Positions 46,209-56,094 are shown, counted from the first letter of the stretch. The stretch is 64,000 nt of DNA from Gammaproteobacteria bacterium (GCA_030433415.1 JAUIMF010000004.1:37059-101058), one strand, 5' to 3'. The notes: a model not told the origin generated them from the letters alone. Numbers and translations: made by a program.

Positions 46209-48689
46209 ATGGCACTCAGTACCCAACATATTCCGCTGCCCTGTTCCCTGCGCGAGCGCGTAAGCGAGGAATTCGCTCCCGAGAACCCGTCGCTCAGCGC
46301 CGATACCCTGTCCACAAGTGACCTGGTGGCGTTCCTTGGCAAGAGCAAAGACACCGACAACTCGCCCCTGGCCACCATTCGCCGCCGCGCAGCCAAACAG
46401 AACCGCAGCGCCGAGCTGCGTCCCGAAGATCACGCCACGCTGAGCTGGGTGTGCGAAGCATTTGCCGACTGGGAGGAGCAGTATCCGCTGGAGGCACCGC
46501 TGAGAGACCATGTACACCGGCTGCTGCCCCTGGCGGCGGCGATGGCGTTTTCTGACGACAGCTTTTTCACCCCCGGCAAACATCCCCTGCACCGCCTGCT
46601 GGATGTGATTCAAAGCGGCGCCGTCGGCTGGCAGGTGCGACTGGACCGCGCCGGGCAAATGCTGGAGCAGCGCGTGGAACGGGCCGTTGCCAAGGCCCTG
46701 GAATGGTTTACGGCCCAGAACACGGATATCGCCGCCATCTCCCGCGAGTTCGAATCCGCAACGGACCGCGACGCCGCACGCGCCCAGCGCATGGTGCAGC
46801 GCCTTGCCGAGACCGAAGAAGCCCGACTCAAAACCCTCAACGCCAAGCGCGACGCGGCGCACATGATCAACCGGGGCCTGGATACCTACGAGCTGCCGGC
46901 GGCCATCGGCGAATTCCTCAAGGGGCCCTGGTACGACAGTGCCCAGATGGCGCTCGTAAAATTTGGGGAGCGCTCGCGAGAGTGGGAGCAGATAGAGCGT
47001 GCCACCCGACACCTGATGGAGTCGGTACAGCAGGAAGAACACGGTGAGGCCGAGCGCGACCGGCACGAGCAGATACTGCGCCACCTGCCGGGTGACCTGC
47101 GGCGCTGGCTCATCAGCCTGGAACACGACAGCGACGCCACCGACAGCGCCATCGGCCTGGTGGAGTATGCCCATCTGCGCATACAGCATGGCCAGAAGCT
47201 GCAGCTTGTGCAGATTGCGCCCCTGGCCGTAGAGGACGACGCTGGCGGTGAGCAGGACAATGACGACAGCGAGTACCACAACGGCGACTGGTACCGCTTT
47301 GAAGACAACGAGGGCGAACTGCGCGCCCAACTGGTGCTGCAGCTGGAGAAAGGACAGCACCTGCTGTTTACCAACTTCGTTGGGCTCAAGGCCCTGGACC
47401 TGTCGCGCCGCGCCTTCTCGCTGCGGGTTCACGACGGCTTTGCCGTGCACCTGCCCTGCCGTGACAGCTTCAGTCTGAGCCTGGCGGCGACGGCGGGTCT
47501 GAACAACGACGATGATCTCGCGCGACTGCTTGACCCCAACTACGAACCCCCCGTCGCTGCCGATGCCGACCTCGGTTCGACGCCGGACCCGGAACCAGAG
47601 TCAGAGACAGAGACAGAGCCGACAGGCTCGATTGACGCAGACAGCGAGCTCGAGGAACTGGATCTGGACCTGGACCTCGATCTGGACTCCGACGATGCCG
47701 GCGACGGTGTCGCGGTAGCTTCCGGTGATGATCAGGACGATCACCCACGGGACACCGTGGACAGCGGCGAAGCGATAACCTGGGATGACGAACTTCCCAG
47801 CCTGGGAGTCAGTCCCGAAGACGACCCCGTGCTCGCACCACCGGAAGGTGCCGAGACCGAGGTCGCGATGGATTTTGACCGTGCTGGCAGCGGCGATGCG
47901 TCAGCGCCGTCTCCACCGCCACCGGCGTCCTACCCGGATTTGTCGAACCCGGCACCTGTACCACCTATGCCCGGATCAGCGCCCGGATCAGCGCCCGAGC
48001 CAGCCGCACCCCAGGCACCGACACCTGTGGAGCCGTCACCGCCGATCGGTACGGCCCCACCCCAGGAACCGACCTATGACGGTGGCTACGCTGCACCCCA
48101 ACCGCAGCCTGAGAACCCACCACCGCCAGCATCATCCACGTTTGCGCCACCGGGCAATGCGGCCTTCGATCCGCCGGCTCCGCCATCGAACCCGCAGCCT
48201 GCTCCCAGCCCGACACCGGCCTACCAACCGACGCCGCAGCCCGCTCCCAGTCCGCCACCGGTAGCGCCACCGCAGGCGCCACCGACCTATGCACCATCCG
48301 CGGCGCCGCCACCGCAAACACCACCGCAGGCACCACCGGCCTACGTATCGCCAGAAGCGGCCCCGCCTCCGCCTCCACCAGCGACACCGCCACCACCTGC
48401 TCCGCCGCCGACGCCCGAAGCACCGCCAGCGGCAGACACGCGCGAGGTAGAAGTACCCATGGGCGCCTGGCTCGGTTTTCACGATGGCGAGACGCCCATC
48501 ATGGCCAAGCTCGCGGTCTTTGATCCTCGACGCGACAACTACATCTTCGTCAATCGCAAGGGCATTGCCATGCGCGAACTCAATCGCGCCGAACTGCTGT
48601 CGCTGATGGACCGGGGACTCGTGGACATACTCGAAACCCGCTGCTACTTCCGCGATGAAGTAGAGCGCGCCCGGGGGGAGACGCCATGA
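46209..48689 (+). CDS. DUF1631 family protein with long acidic and Pro-rich linker
   Basis: An 826-residue cytoplasmic protein of the DUF1631 family, found with PilZ proteins in Pseudomonas relatives. Helical N-terminal region to about 430 (ending in SLSLAAT), an acidic segment (about 435-557, with Asp/Leu repeats), a Pro/Ala-rich segment (about 560-745) and a C-terminal domain (about 750-826, MGAWLGFHDGETPIMAKLAVFD, then YIFVNRKGIAMRELNRAELLSLM), typical of the family end. Starts at ATG 46209; the upstream frame overlaps the VWA gene. The next gene overlaps its stop by 4 bases and encodes a PilZ domain, suggesting a c-di-GMP link. Function unknown. Confidence 0.85.
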   Translation: MALSTQHIPLPCSLRERVSEEFAPENPSLSADTLSTSDLVAFLGKSKDTDNSPLATIRRRAAKQNRSAELRPEDHATLSWVCEAFADWEEQYPLEAPLRDHVHRLLPLAAAMAFSDDSFFTPGKHPLHRLLDVIQSGAVGWQVRLDRAGQMLEQRVERAVAKALEWFTAQNTDIAAISREFESATDRDAARAQRMVQRLAETEEARLKTLNAKRDAAHMINRGLDTYELPAAIGEFLKGPWYDSAQMALVKFGERSREWEQIERATRHLMESVQQEEHGEAERDRHEQILRHLPGDLRRWLISLEHDSDATDSAIGLVEYAHLRIQHGQKLQLVQIAPLAVEDDAGGEQDNDDSEYHNGDWYRFEDNEGELRAQLVLQLEKGQHLLFTNFVGLKALDLSRRAFSLRVHDGFAVHLPCRDSFSLSLAATAGLNNDDDLARLLDPNYEPPVAADADLGSTPDPEPESETETEPTGSIDADSELEELDLDLDLDLDSDDAGDGVAVASGDDQDDHPRDTVDSGEAITWDDELPSLGVSPEDDPVLAPPEGAETEVAMDFDRAGSGDASAPSPPPPASYPDLSNPAPVPPMPGSAPGSAPEPAAPQAPTPVEPSPPIGTAPPQEPTYDGGYAAPQPQPENPPPPASSTFAPPGNAAFDPPAPPSNPQPAPSPTPAYQPTPQPAPSPPPVAPPQAPPTYAPSAAPPPQTPPQAPPAYVSPEAAPPPPPPATPPPPAPPPTPEAPPAADTREVEVPMGAWLGFHDGETPIMAKLAVFDPRRDNYIFVNRKGIAMRELNRAELLSLMDRGLVDILETRCYFRDEVERARGETP

Positions 48690-49063
48690 GGGGTAAAGAG
48701 CAGCGTCGCTTCTTCCGCCTGCCCATCGAGTCGCGGGTATTCATCGAACTGGAGTCCCCTGCTCCCGGCAGCCTGGGGCCAGGACGCGTGGCGCGCTGCG
48801 ACACGCTCGAAGTGTCCCAGAACGGTCTGCGCGTGCGCCTGGCCGAAGCGGTAACGGTGGGCGCGATCCTGCAGATCGGCGTGGAGCTTCCCGGCAAGGA
48901 TGAGCCCTTCTACCTCGTGGGTCAGGTTCGCTGGCGAATGCGCGACAAAGACGTAGCCGGAGCCTGGGTGGCGGGCTTCGAGATTCTCAATGCCCTGGGA
49001 TCCGACGTGGAGCAGTGGACCGCCGCGCTACAGGTCATGGACGAGCACGTGCCCCCCGCCTGA
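48686..49063 (+). CDS. PilZ domain protein
   Basis: A 125-residue protein that is likely a c-di-GMP receptor. The RRFFRLP motif near residue 7 is the RXXXR signature, and EVSQNGLRV replaces the D/N-X-S-X-X-G motif (first residue Glu, so binding might be weakened). The beta-barrel continues to residue 95. Translationally coupled to the DUF1631 gene (ATGA overlap) and probably acts with it. Confidence 0.88.
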   Translation: MRGKEQRRFFRLPIESRVFIELESPAPGSLGPGRVARCDTLEVSQNGLRVRLAEAVTVGAILQIGVELPGKDEPFYLVGQVRWRMRDKDVAGAWVAGFEILNALGSDVEQWTAALQVMDEHVPPA

Positions 49064-49084
49064 AGCCCGGCCAACGGTTTCACC

Positions 49085-52000
49085 TCAGGCCGTAGCGGAC
49101 TCCGATTCAGCTTTGCTGGTCGGGGCCGCGGAACTGCCGACCGCGTCGATCTCTGCCTCGAGCTGCCGTGACACCAGATCGGGCGAGCCCGTGCCCCGAG
49201 CCAGAAGACTATAGGCCATGGGTACCAGAAACAGCGTAACCAGTGTCGCCAGGGCAACACCGCCCATTACCACGGCACCGATCACGCTGCGCACCTCGTG
49301 CCCAGGGCCCGTGGACAACACCAGTGGCAGCGCTCCCACTACGGTAGTGAATGCCGTCATGACAATGGGGCGTAAACGTTTGCTCGCGCCATCGAGCACG
49401 GCGTCGTCAAAGGCGTAGCCGGCATCGCGCATCTGGTTGCTGAATTCAACGATCAGAATGCCGTTCTTCGCCGCCAGGCCCACCAGCATGATCAAGCCCA
49501 CCTGGCTGTAGATATTGAGCGTGAACCCCGTCAGTGCCAAGGCTCCCAGCCCCCCGAGTAAGGCCACGGGCACTGTGAACAGAATGATCATCGGGTGAAC
49601 GAAGGACTCAAACTGCGCCGCCATCACCAGATAGACCACCAGCAGAGCGAGTAAGAAGGTGACGTACACGCTGCCACTGGAGCGCTTGTACTCCAGGGAC
49701 TCACCCTTGTAGTCGTACGAGGCGGTCTCGGGCAACTCCGTGCGCACCAGGTTCTCGAAAAATGCGAGCGCTTCACCGAGTTTGTAATCATCGGCCAGAC
49801 CGGCTGACACCGTGAACGCGCGCACGCGGTTGTAGCGATTCAGGGTCCCTGCGCCCGCTTCTTCGCGAAGCGTGACCAGGTTGGCCAGGGGTATCAGCCT
49901 GCCCGACGTACTGGAGCGCACGTAGATGTTGTCCAGGTCCGACAGCGTACGCGCCTCGTTGCGTTCACCCTCTAAGATCACGTCGTACTCGCGGCCCCCC
50001 ATGATGAAGGTCGTTACGCGACGAGATCCCAGCAGGGTCTCGAGCGTCGCGCCAATCTCGGCAATACTCACGCCCAGGTCTCCCGCACGATTGCGATCAA
50101 TCGCCACACGGAGCTGCGGCTTGGTGGGCTTGAGGTCCGTGTCGACGCCAATCAGCCCAGGGTTCTCGGCCGCTTTCGCCAGAATCAGGTCCTGCCACTC
50201 GGCCAACTCCTCGTAGCTGTCGCCACCGATGACGAACTCCAGCGGATCCACGTTGCCGCCACCGAAGGAACGCGGCGCGCGAATAAACGAGCGAACCCCG
50301 GCCACATCCGCGATGCGCGCATTGGCATCCAAACGAATCTGCTCGGCGGTACGTTCACGCTCACTCCAGGGATTGAGCACCATGATGGTGAATGCCTGAT
50401 TGAACGCCTCGCCTGCTCCCCAGCCCGGAGCGCGTATCAACAAACGTTTGACTTCGCCACTGTCTACCAGGGGCATCAGGCGCTCCTCGATCTTCAGCAC
50501 CTGCTCTACGGTGTATTCAAAGGAAGCACCCTCGGGCGCCATCGCCACCATGAACAACACGCCGCGATCTTCCGCAGGGGAATACTCTTGGGGCAGGTTG
50601 CGCCCCACTTGCCAGGCCAGCGCCAGGCAAACCGCCAGTACCGGCAGAAACAGCCAGGAGTGGCGCAGACAAGGCTTGAGGATTCGCCGGTACTGTCCTT
50701 CCATTGTGGTACTGAGCGTGTCGACAAAGCGTGCCAACCGGTTCGATACCTTGTCTCGATCAAGCAGTTTGGAACAGATCACCGGAGCCAGAGTCAGGGC
50801 AACGAAGCTGGAGAAGACCACAGCAATGGCCATGGCCACCGCAAACTCCGCAAACAGGCGCCCGATATTGCCCTCAAGAAACGTGATGGGTATGAACACA
50901 GCGACCAGCACCAGGGTGGTGGCGATCACCGCAAAGCCCACCTGCCGCGCGCCGCGATACGACGCAACCAGGGGCGTTTCGCCGCGCACGAGCCGGCGGT
51001 GAATATTTTCGAGCACCACAATGCTGTCATCCACCACCAGACCAATCGCCAGCACCAGTGCCAGCAGCGTGAGCAGATTGATGCTGTACCCCAGGGCCCA
51101 GAGCATACTGAAGCTACCCACCAGCGAGATTGGCACCGTGAGCGCTGGCACCAGCACGCTGCGGGGATCCCCCAGAAACAGAAAGATCACTAACACGACC
51201 AGCACACCGGCGATGAACAGCGTGGCGAAGACCTCGTCGATCGCCGCATCGACGAAAACCGACCGGTCAAAGCTGGCGATGAGATGCATGCCCGACGGCA
51301 GTTGCTCGTTCACGCGACGAATTTCTTCCTGAACGAGACGCCCCACCGACAACGCATTGGCTTTGCTCTGTTTGACGACGCCAATGCCGACCATGGACTC
51401 CTTGTTGCCGCGAAAGAGACTGCGAGGCTCGGCACTGGATAACTCAACGCGAGCCACATCACTCAGCCGTACCAGGTAGCCGTCATCTCCCTGGGCCAAC
51501 ACCAGCTCCCGAAAGTCCTCGGCCTCCTGGTAGCCGCGGTCCACGCGCACCACAAAGTCCCGCTCAGTGGACTTGATCGTGCCCGCGGGCAGTTCCACAT
51601 TCTGGCTGCGCAGCGCTGCCTCGACATCAGACACGGTGAGGCCGCGGGCGACGAGGGCATTGCGATCCAGCCAGATGCGCATGGAGTACACCTGTTGTCC
51701 TGAGATGCGAATCCGCGCGACCCCGTCCAGCACGGCAAAACGGTCCTCGAGGTATCGCCGCACGTAGTCTGTCAGCTCCAGGGCCGACATATGCTCACCC
51801 ACAAGATGCACCCAGAACACCACCTGTTCGTCACTGTTGCTCTTGCGGGTTTCGGGCGCGCGAGCCTCTTCGGGCAGATTGTCCAGCACCCCCGAGACGC
51901 GATCACGCACATCGTTGGCCGCCGCATCAATGTCGCGGTCGAGGTCAAACTCCAGGGTGATGCGCGACTGACCGTCCATGCTCGACGAGCTCATGGTCTT

Positions 52001-52231
52001 GACGCCTTCGATGCCTGACAGGCGGTTTTCGATCAGTTCCGTAATCTTGTTCTCGACCACGACGGCAGACGCACCGGGGTACTCGGTCTCGACCGAGACG
52101 ATGGGGGGATCGATATCGGGATATTCGCGCAGGGGCAGTCGCTCAAACGCCAACAGGCCAAAGGCGACGATCAGGGCGCTGCCAACCAGGGCCATTACCG
52201 GCCGGCGTACCGCCAGGTCTGACAACAGCAT
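49085..52231 (-). CDS. RND family multidrug efflux permease (second system, HAE1 type)
   Basis: A 1048-residue AcrB/MexF-type permease. TM4 acidic pair in IGLVVDDSIVVLENIHRR and TM10 Lys in GLAAKNGILIVEFSNQ are both present, the full proton relay. Pore and docking loops are of usual length. The protein ends with a Ser/Ala/Glu-rich tail. Stop codon near a convergent PilZ gene (21 bp apart). Its ATG at 52231 overlaps the end of the adaptor by one base. It lacks an adjacent outer-membrane channel gene. Confidence 0.94.
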   Translation of the reverse strand: MLLSDLAVRRPVMALVGSALIVAFGLLAFERLPLREYPDIDPPIVSVETEYPGASAVVVENKITELIENRLSGIEGVKTMSSSSMDGQSRITLEFDLDRDIDAAANDVRDRVSGVLDNLPEEARAPETRKSNSDEQVVFWVHLVGEHMSALELTDYVRRYLEDRFAVLDGVARIRISGQQVYSMRIWLDRNALVARGLTVSDVEAALRSQNVELPAGTIKSTERDFVVRVDRGYQEAEDFRELVLAQGDDGYLVRLSDVARVELSSAEPRSLFRGNKESMVGIGVVKQSKANALSVGRLVQEEIRRVNEQLPSGMHLIASFDRSVFVDAAIDEVFATLFIAGVLVVLVIFLFLGDPRSVLVPALTVPISLVGSFSMLWALGYSINLLTLLALVLAIGLVVDDSIVVLENIHRRLVRGETPLVASYRGARQVGFAVIATTLVLVAVFIPITFLEGNIGRLFAEFAVAMAIAVVFSSFVALTLAPVICSKLLDRDKVSNRLARFVDTLSTTMEGQYRRILKPCLRHSWLFLPVLAVCLALAWQVGRNLPQEYSPAEDRGVLFMVAMAPEGASFEYTVEQVLKIEERLMPLVDSGEVKRLLIRAPGWGAGEAFNQAFTIMVLNPWSERERTAEQIRLDANARIADVAGVRSFIRAPRSFGGGNVDPLEFVIGGDSYEELAEWQDLILAKAAENPGLIGVDTDLKPTKPQLRVAIDRNRAGDLGVSIAEIGATLETLLGSRRVTTFIMGGREYDVILEGERNEARTLSDLDNIYVRSSTSGRLIPLANLVTLREEAGAGTLNRYNRVRAFTVSAGLADDYKLGEALAFFENLVRTELPETASYDYKGESLEYKRSSGSVYVTFLLALLVVYLVMAAQFESFVHPMIILFTVPVALLGGLGALALTGFTLNIYSQVGLIMLVGLAAKNGILIVEFSNQMRDAGYAFDDAVLDGASKRLRPIVMTAFTTVVGALPLVLSTGPGHEVRSVIGAVVMGGVALATLVTLFLVPMAYSLLARGTGSPDLVSRQLEAEIDAVGSSAAPTSKAESESATA

Positions 52232-53268
52232 CAGCTTGGCACCACGCGAACCGGCATGACGTTGCCAGACAGGCGCACAGTGCCATCGCGCACAATCACC
52301 TGCCCCTCTTCTACACCATCGCGAAGCACGACCCAGCCTGGTATGCGATCGCCGATCGTGACTTCGGTGCGGCGCGCCTCATCACCCTCGACAACCCACA
52401 CAAAGTGCCGCGCAGCACGACTTTGCAGACTCTCTTCGGGCACCATGATCGCGTCGCGGGCTTCGCCGGCCAATTCCAGCTCCATGAGCAGACCAGGCCG
52501 CAAGCGGCCATCGTCGTTCGGCAGAACTGCGCGCGCCGTGATCGCGCGCGCGATGGGATCGACGCGACTGCCAACGGCGGTGAGTTCGCCGGTGAAGTCG
52601 TCGGCAAATGCGGTGGATCGGGCAATGATGGTCATGCCCGGCCTGAGCACGCCCAGGTAACGGGCGGGAACCGTGAACTGCAGACGCATGCGACTGACAT
52701 CATCGAGCGTGGTCAGACGCTGCCCCGTCGACACCAGGGCGCCCTCACTGACTTCACGCAGTCCCAGCACACCGTCAAACGGCGCCACGATCACACGATC
52801 GGCAATGCGCGCCTCGACCTCGGCTATCTGGTGCCGCAGCACCTGCACCTCGGTACGGGCCGTGTCGAGCTCTGTCTGTGCCACCTGGTTCTTTTTTGCC
52901 AGGTTGTCCAGGCGCGTGACTTCGCGGCGGGCGTCCGCAAGGCGCGCCCGCAATACCTGCAGGGCCGCGCGCTCCGCGTCCTGTCGCAGCGTGGCCAGTA
53001 CCCGGCCCTTCTCAACGCGCTCACCGTCATCAAAGTTAAGTGACTCAATGATCTGCGAAACCGGTGACGTAATATCGATAGATTCCCAGGCCTGGAGCGT
53101 ACCCAGGGCAGGAATGCGGTCCCGGAAGGGTTGCCGACCCACGGTCGCAACGGTCACCGGCACTGCCGAACGCTGTGCCTGCGCCTGCGGCGCTGCATCG
53201 CCATTGAGTTGTTGCCAGTAAAAGAACCCGCCTGCGGCGAGCACCAAAAACGCAATTACAAATCTCAC
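52231..53268 (-). CDS. RND efflux periplasmic adaptor (second system)
   Basis: A 345-residue membrane fusion protein. Hydrophobic N-terminal anchor (3-18, VIAFLVLAAGGFFYW), lipoyl half (ITSPVSQIIESLNFDDGERVEKGRVLATL), coiled-coil hairpin, second lipoyl half (APFDGVLGLREVSEGALV) and beta-barrel. Works with the permease that follows it (one-base overlap). Its promoter lies in the 200-bp gap shared with the divergent gshA. Confidence 0.92.
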   Translation of the reverse strand: MRFVIAFLVLAAGGFFYWQQLNGDAAPQAQAQRSAVPVTVATVGRQPFRDRIPALGTLQAWESIDITSPVSQIIESLNFDDGERVEKGRVLATLRQDAERAALQVLRARLADARREVTRLDNLAKKNQVAQTELDTARTEVQVLRHQIAEVEARIADRVIVAPFDGVLGLREVSEGALVSTGQRLTTLDDVSRMRLQFTVPARYLGVLRPGMTIIARSTAFADDFTGELTAVGSRVDPIARAITARAVLPNDDGRLRPGLLMELELAGEARDAIMVPEESLQSRAARHFVWVVEGDEARRTEVTIGDRIPGWVVLRDGVEEGQVIVRDGTVRLSGNVMPVRVVPS

Positions 53269-53469
53269 GGTAATACCAAAGAAAAATAGTCAGGCATTCT
53301 AACATCCCGCAAAGCGCGGGAACCCTCACCCATTCGTGTTGCCTTACGTATAACGCCTGCAGGTGGATTGCGATCGCCACCTAACGTCGAGGCGGGGCCT
53401 GGGTGTATCATCCGGCCCCATTCCCTGCGGTAGCTAACCGCGCAGACAGTTTTTACTGGAGACCAGGTC

Positions 53470-55065
53470 TTGAACTCACACTGGCACGAGCAGCTGACCC
53501 GCATCGCCGCGTCGGATCCGGCGCTCCTTCGGCACATCGCCCGGGGCATCGAAAAAGAGAGCCTGCGCGTAGGCGGCGATGGCCTGCTGGCCAGCACACC
53601 GCATCCGGCGGAGCTCGGCTCTGCGCTGACCCACCACTCCATCACCACGGATTACTCCGAAGCCCTGATGGAGTTCATCACGCCGGTATCGACGGGTATC
53701 GAAGACACACTCAACACGCTGGAAGACATCCACAGCTTTGTCTACGAGCACCTGGGCGCTGAACGACTTTGGAGCGCGAGCATGCCCTGTATCGTCGCCG
53801 GCGATGCGGGTATTCCCGTAGCACGCTACGGCAGCTCCAACAGCGGTCGCATGAAAACCGTGTATCGCTATGGCCTTGGGCATCGCTACGGACGCATGAT
53901 GCAGGCCATTGCCGGCGTGCATTACAACTTTTCGATGCCCGATGATTACTGGGCAGCGGCCTATGAAGCGGACGCTGCCAGTGAATCCCTGCAGGACTAT
54001 GTCACCGGGCGCTACCTGGGCCTGATCCGCAATTTTCATCGCTGGAGCTGGCTGCTCATCTACCTGTTTGGCGCCTCACCGGCGGTCTGCGCCAGCTTTA
54101 TGCGTGGCCGAGGCGAACACCACCTGCAGCCCTTCGATGCCGAGGGCAACTCCCTGCACCTGCCGTATGCCACCGCCCTGCGCATGGGCGACCTGGGCTA
54201 CAACAGCAGCGCGCAGAAGTCGCTACGCGTGTGCTACAACTCGCTGGACAATTACCTGGCAACGCTGACCGAGGCGATTCTCACACCGCACCCAGAGTAC
54301 GCCGCGTATCAAGGCCAGGAGAACGGCGAGTACATGCAGCTCAACGACAGCCTGCTGCAGATCGAGAACGAGTTCTACAGCACGATCCGTCCCAAGCGTC
54401 CTGGACAGGCCGGTGAAACGGCCCTGACGGCCCTGCATGACCGGGGCGTGGAATACATTGAGGTGCGCTGCGTGGATGTGAGCCCCTTCGAACCCCTGGG
54501 TATCAGTGCCTCGCAGATCCGCTTTATCGACGCATTCCTTGTGTACTGCCTCACCCAGGACAGCCCCGCCTGTGACGAAGACCAGCAGCGGCGTCAGGCA
54601 GCTAACCTGAGTGACGTGGTCAACCGCGGCCGGGAGCCCGGCCTGCAACTGCAGGACACAAGCGGTGAACGCGACCTCGGGGACTGGGGCGAGGAACTGC
54701 TGGATGCGATCGCGGTAAGCGCGGCGCTCCTCGACGGTGCCCACGGCGGCAGCGCCTACGCCGATGCGGTCGAGGCCCAGCGCCGCAAGGTACGCGGTGA
54801 CGATGAACTGCCCTCGGCGCGCGTACTACGTGAGATGCGGGAACAGGGTCTGCCGTACTACCGCTTTGCTCTGAACTACAGCAATCAATGGGCTGAGCAT
54901 TTTCGCGCCCGGCCCCTGCAAGGCCAGGTCAGGAACGATCTGCTGGACGAGACCCAAGCGTCGATGGCGCGCCAGCGTGCCATCGAAGAAGCCGACTCCG
55001 TCAGTTTTGAGCAGTACCTGGCGGCTTACTACGATCAATACAAAGCGATTCGCACGGGAGACTGA
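53470..55065 (+). CDS. gshA: Glutamate-cysteine ligase
   Basis: A 531-residue cytoplasmic enzyme that joins glutamate and cysteine with ATP, the committed step of glutathione synthesis. GIEKESLRV near residue 27, TTDYSEALMEFITP (about 58-71), and SSNSGRMKTVYR followed by GVHYNFSMPD are the substrate and Mg-ATP motifs of the E. coli-type enzyme. Starts at TTG 53470 with a GGAGA site; E. coli gshA also starts with TTG. dsbB starts within its stop codon (TGATG). Upstream 200 bp is shared with the divergent RND operon. Confidence 0.96.
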   Translation: MNSHWHEQLTRIAASDPALLRHIARGIEKESLRVGGDGLLASTPHPAELGSALTHHSITTDYSEALMEFITPVSTGIEDTLNTLEDIHSFVYEHLGAERLWSASMPCIVAGDAGIPVARYGSSNSGRMKTVYRYGLGHRYGRMMQAIAGVHYNFSMPDDYWAAAYEADAASESLQDYVTGRYLGLIRNFHRWSWLLIYLFGASPAVCASFMRGRGEHHLQPFDAEGNSLHLPYATALRMGDLGYNSSAQKSLRVCYNSLDNYLATLTEAILTPHPEYAAYQGQENGEYMQLNDSLLQIENEFYSTIRPKRPGQAGETALTALHDRGVEYIEVRCVDVSPFEPLGISASQIRFIDAFLVYCLTQDSPACDEDQQRRQAANLSDVVNRGREPGLQLQDTSGERDLGDWGEELLDAIAVSAALLDGAHGGSAYADAVEAQRRKVRGDDELPSARVLREMREQGLPYYRFALNYSNQWAEHFRARPLQGQVRNDLLDETQASMARQRAIEEADSVSFEQYLAAYYDQYKAIRTGD

Positions 55066-55568
55066 TGAACACGCTGCTGCGCATACGCCCACTCTTTTTT
55101 GAACTATTCCTGCTGACCGTGATCTCCATGGCCTTTGCCATGGTGTTTCTGGAGCATACGCTGCATCTGGCGCCCTGCCCGCTGTGCATGACCCAGCGCG
55201 GCTTTGTGGTGCTGGTGGGCCTCTTTGCCCTGCTGGCGGCTCTGCACAATCCTGTCGGCTGGGGACGGCGGGTGTACGCGCTGCTCTGTACCCTGGCCGC
55301 ACTCGGCGGTGGCGCGGTGGCGGCCCGGCACGTGTGGCTGCAGTCCCTGCCCGAAGACCTGGTGCCCGCCTGCGGACCGAGCCTGGAATACATGCTCGAC
55401 ACCTTTCCGCTGTCTGAGACCTTCAAGATGGTGATGATGGGCGACGGTAACTGCGCTGACACAATGTGGACATTTTTGGGGCTTAGTATTCCCGCCCAGA
55501 CCCTGATCCTGTTTGTGGTACTGGCAGGCATCTCACTGTTTCAACTGTTTCGGAGCGCCGAGCACTGA
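55065..55568 (+). CDS. dsbB: Disulfide bond formation protein B
   Basis: A 167-residue inner-membrane quinone-linked oxidase that recharges DsbA. Four TM segments; periplasmic cysteine pairs are C38/C41 in PCPLC and C103/C130 (PACGPS and DGNCAD). All four catalytic cysteines are intact. ATG 55065 overlaps the gshA stop by one base. The ArsC-like gene starts within its stop codon. No dsbA in the window. Confidence 0.94.
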   Translation: MNTLLRIRPLFFELFLLTVISMAFAMVFLEHTLHLAPCPLCMTQRGFVVLVGLFALLAALHNPVGWGRRVYALLCTLAALGGGAVAARHVWLQSLPEDLVPACGPSLEYMLDTFPLSETFKMVMMGDGNCADTMWTFLGLSIPAQTLILFVVLAGISLFQLFRSAEH

Positions 55569-56032
55569 ACGTTCTTTTTCTGTGCACCCACAACCGCTGT
55601 CGCAGCATCATCGCCGAAGCGCTGGTGGCTGACCTGAATGATCCCCGCCTGCGTGCCGCTAGTGCGGGCAGTGCTCCTGCGGGAGAAGTCCATCCCCTGA
55701 CCCTGCATTACCTGCAGCAGGCAGGCGTCGCCACGGCATCGCTGCACAGCAAAGGCATGGATGACGTGCGCACCTTTGATCCACACCTGGTACTGACGCT
55801 GTGTGATTCGGCGGCGGGAGAGGCCTGCCCTCTTTGGCTGGGCAATGCCCTGCGGTTGCACTGGGGGATTGAAGACCCGTCGCGGGTCGCAGCAGGCCCA
55901 GAGGCAGACGAGGCATTCGGTGCGTGTCTGGCGGTGCTGCGCGAACGCATCAGCACGCTGGCGTCGCTGTCACACCTGGCCGATGACCCGACGGCCCTGC
56001 GGCAAGCCCTGCGCCCTCACGGGGCCGTCTGA
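55565..56032 (+). CDS. ArsC/low-molecular-weight phosphatase-like protein (CTG start)
   Basis: A protein of 155 residues with the P-loop LFLCTHNRCRSIIAEAL at its N-terminus (CX5R). The nearest usual start, GTG 55625, lies downstream of the P-loop and would remove the catalytic Cys, and no ATG/GTG/TTG is in frame within at least 20 codons upstream. CTG 55565 is at the expected place, with CGGAG 9 bases upstream and its last two bases in the dsbB stop (CTGA). The family includes thioredoxin-linked arsenate reductases and LMW phosphatases; arsenate detoxification is plausible, but no arsB or arsR is near. Confidence 0.75.
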   Translation: MNVLFLCTHNRCRSIIAEALVADLNDPRLRAASAGSAPAGEVHPLTLHYLQQAGVATASLHSKGMDDVRTFDPHLVLTLCDSAAGEACPLWLGNALRLHWGIEDPSRVAAGPEADEAFGACLAVLRERISTLASLSHLADDPTALRQALRPHGAV

Positions 56033-56094
56033 GCTGTAGCCCACCCATCGCCAGAGCAACCGAACAAGAGCGAGCAAAAAAGGCCGAACGAACG

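Noticed and set aside
46170..47450. 426-codon frame antisense to the DUF1631 gene
   Set aside because: Shadow of a supported gene; composition and lack of motifs argue against coding.
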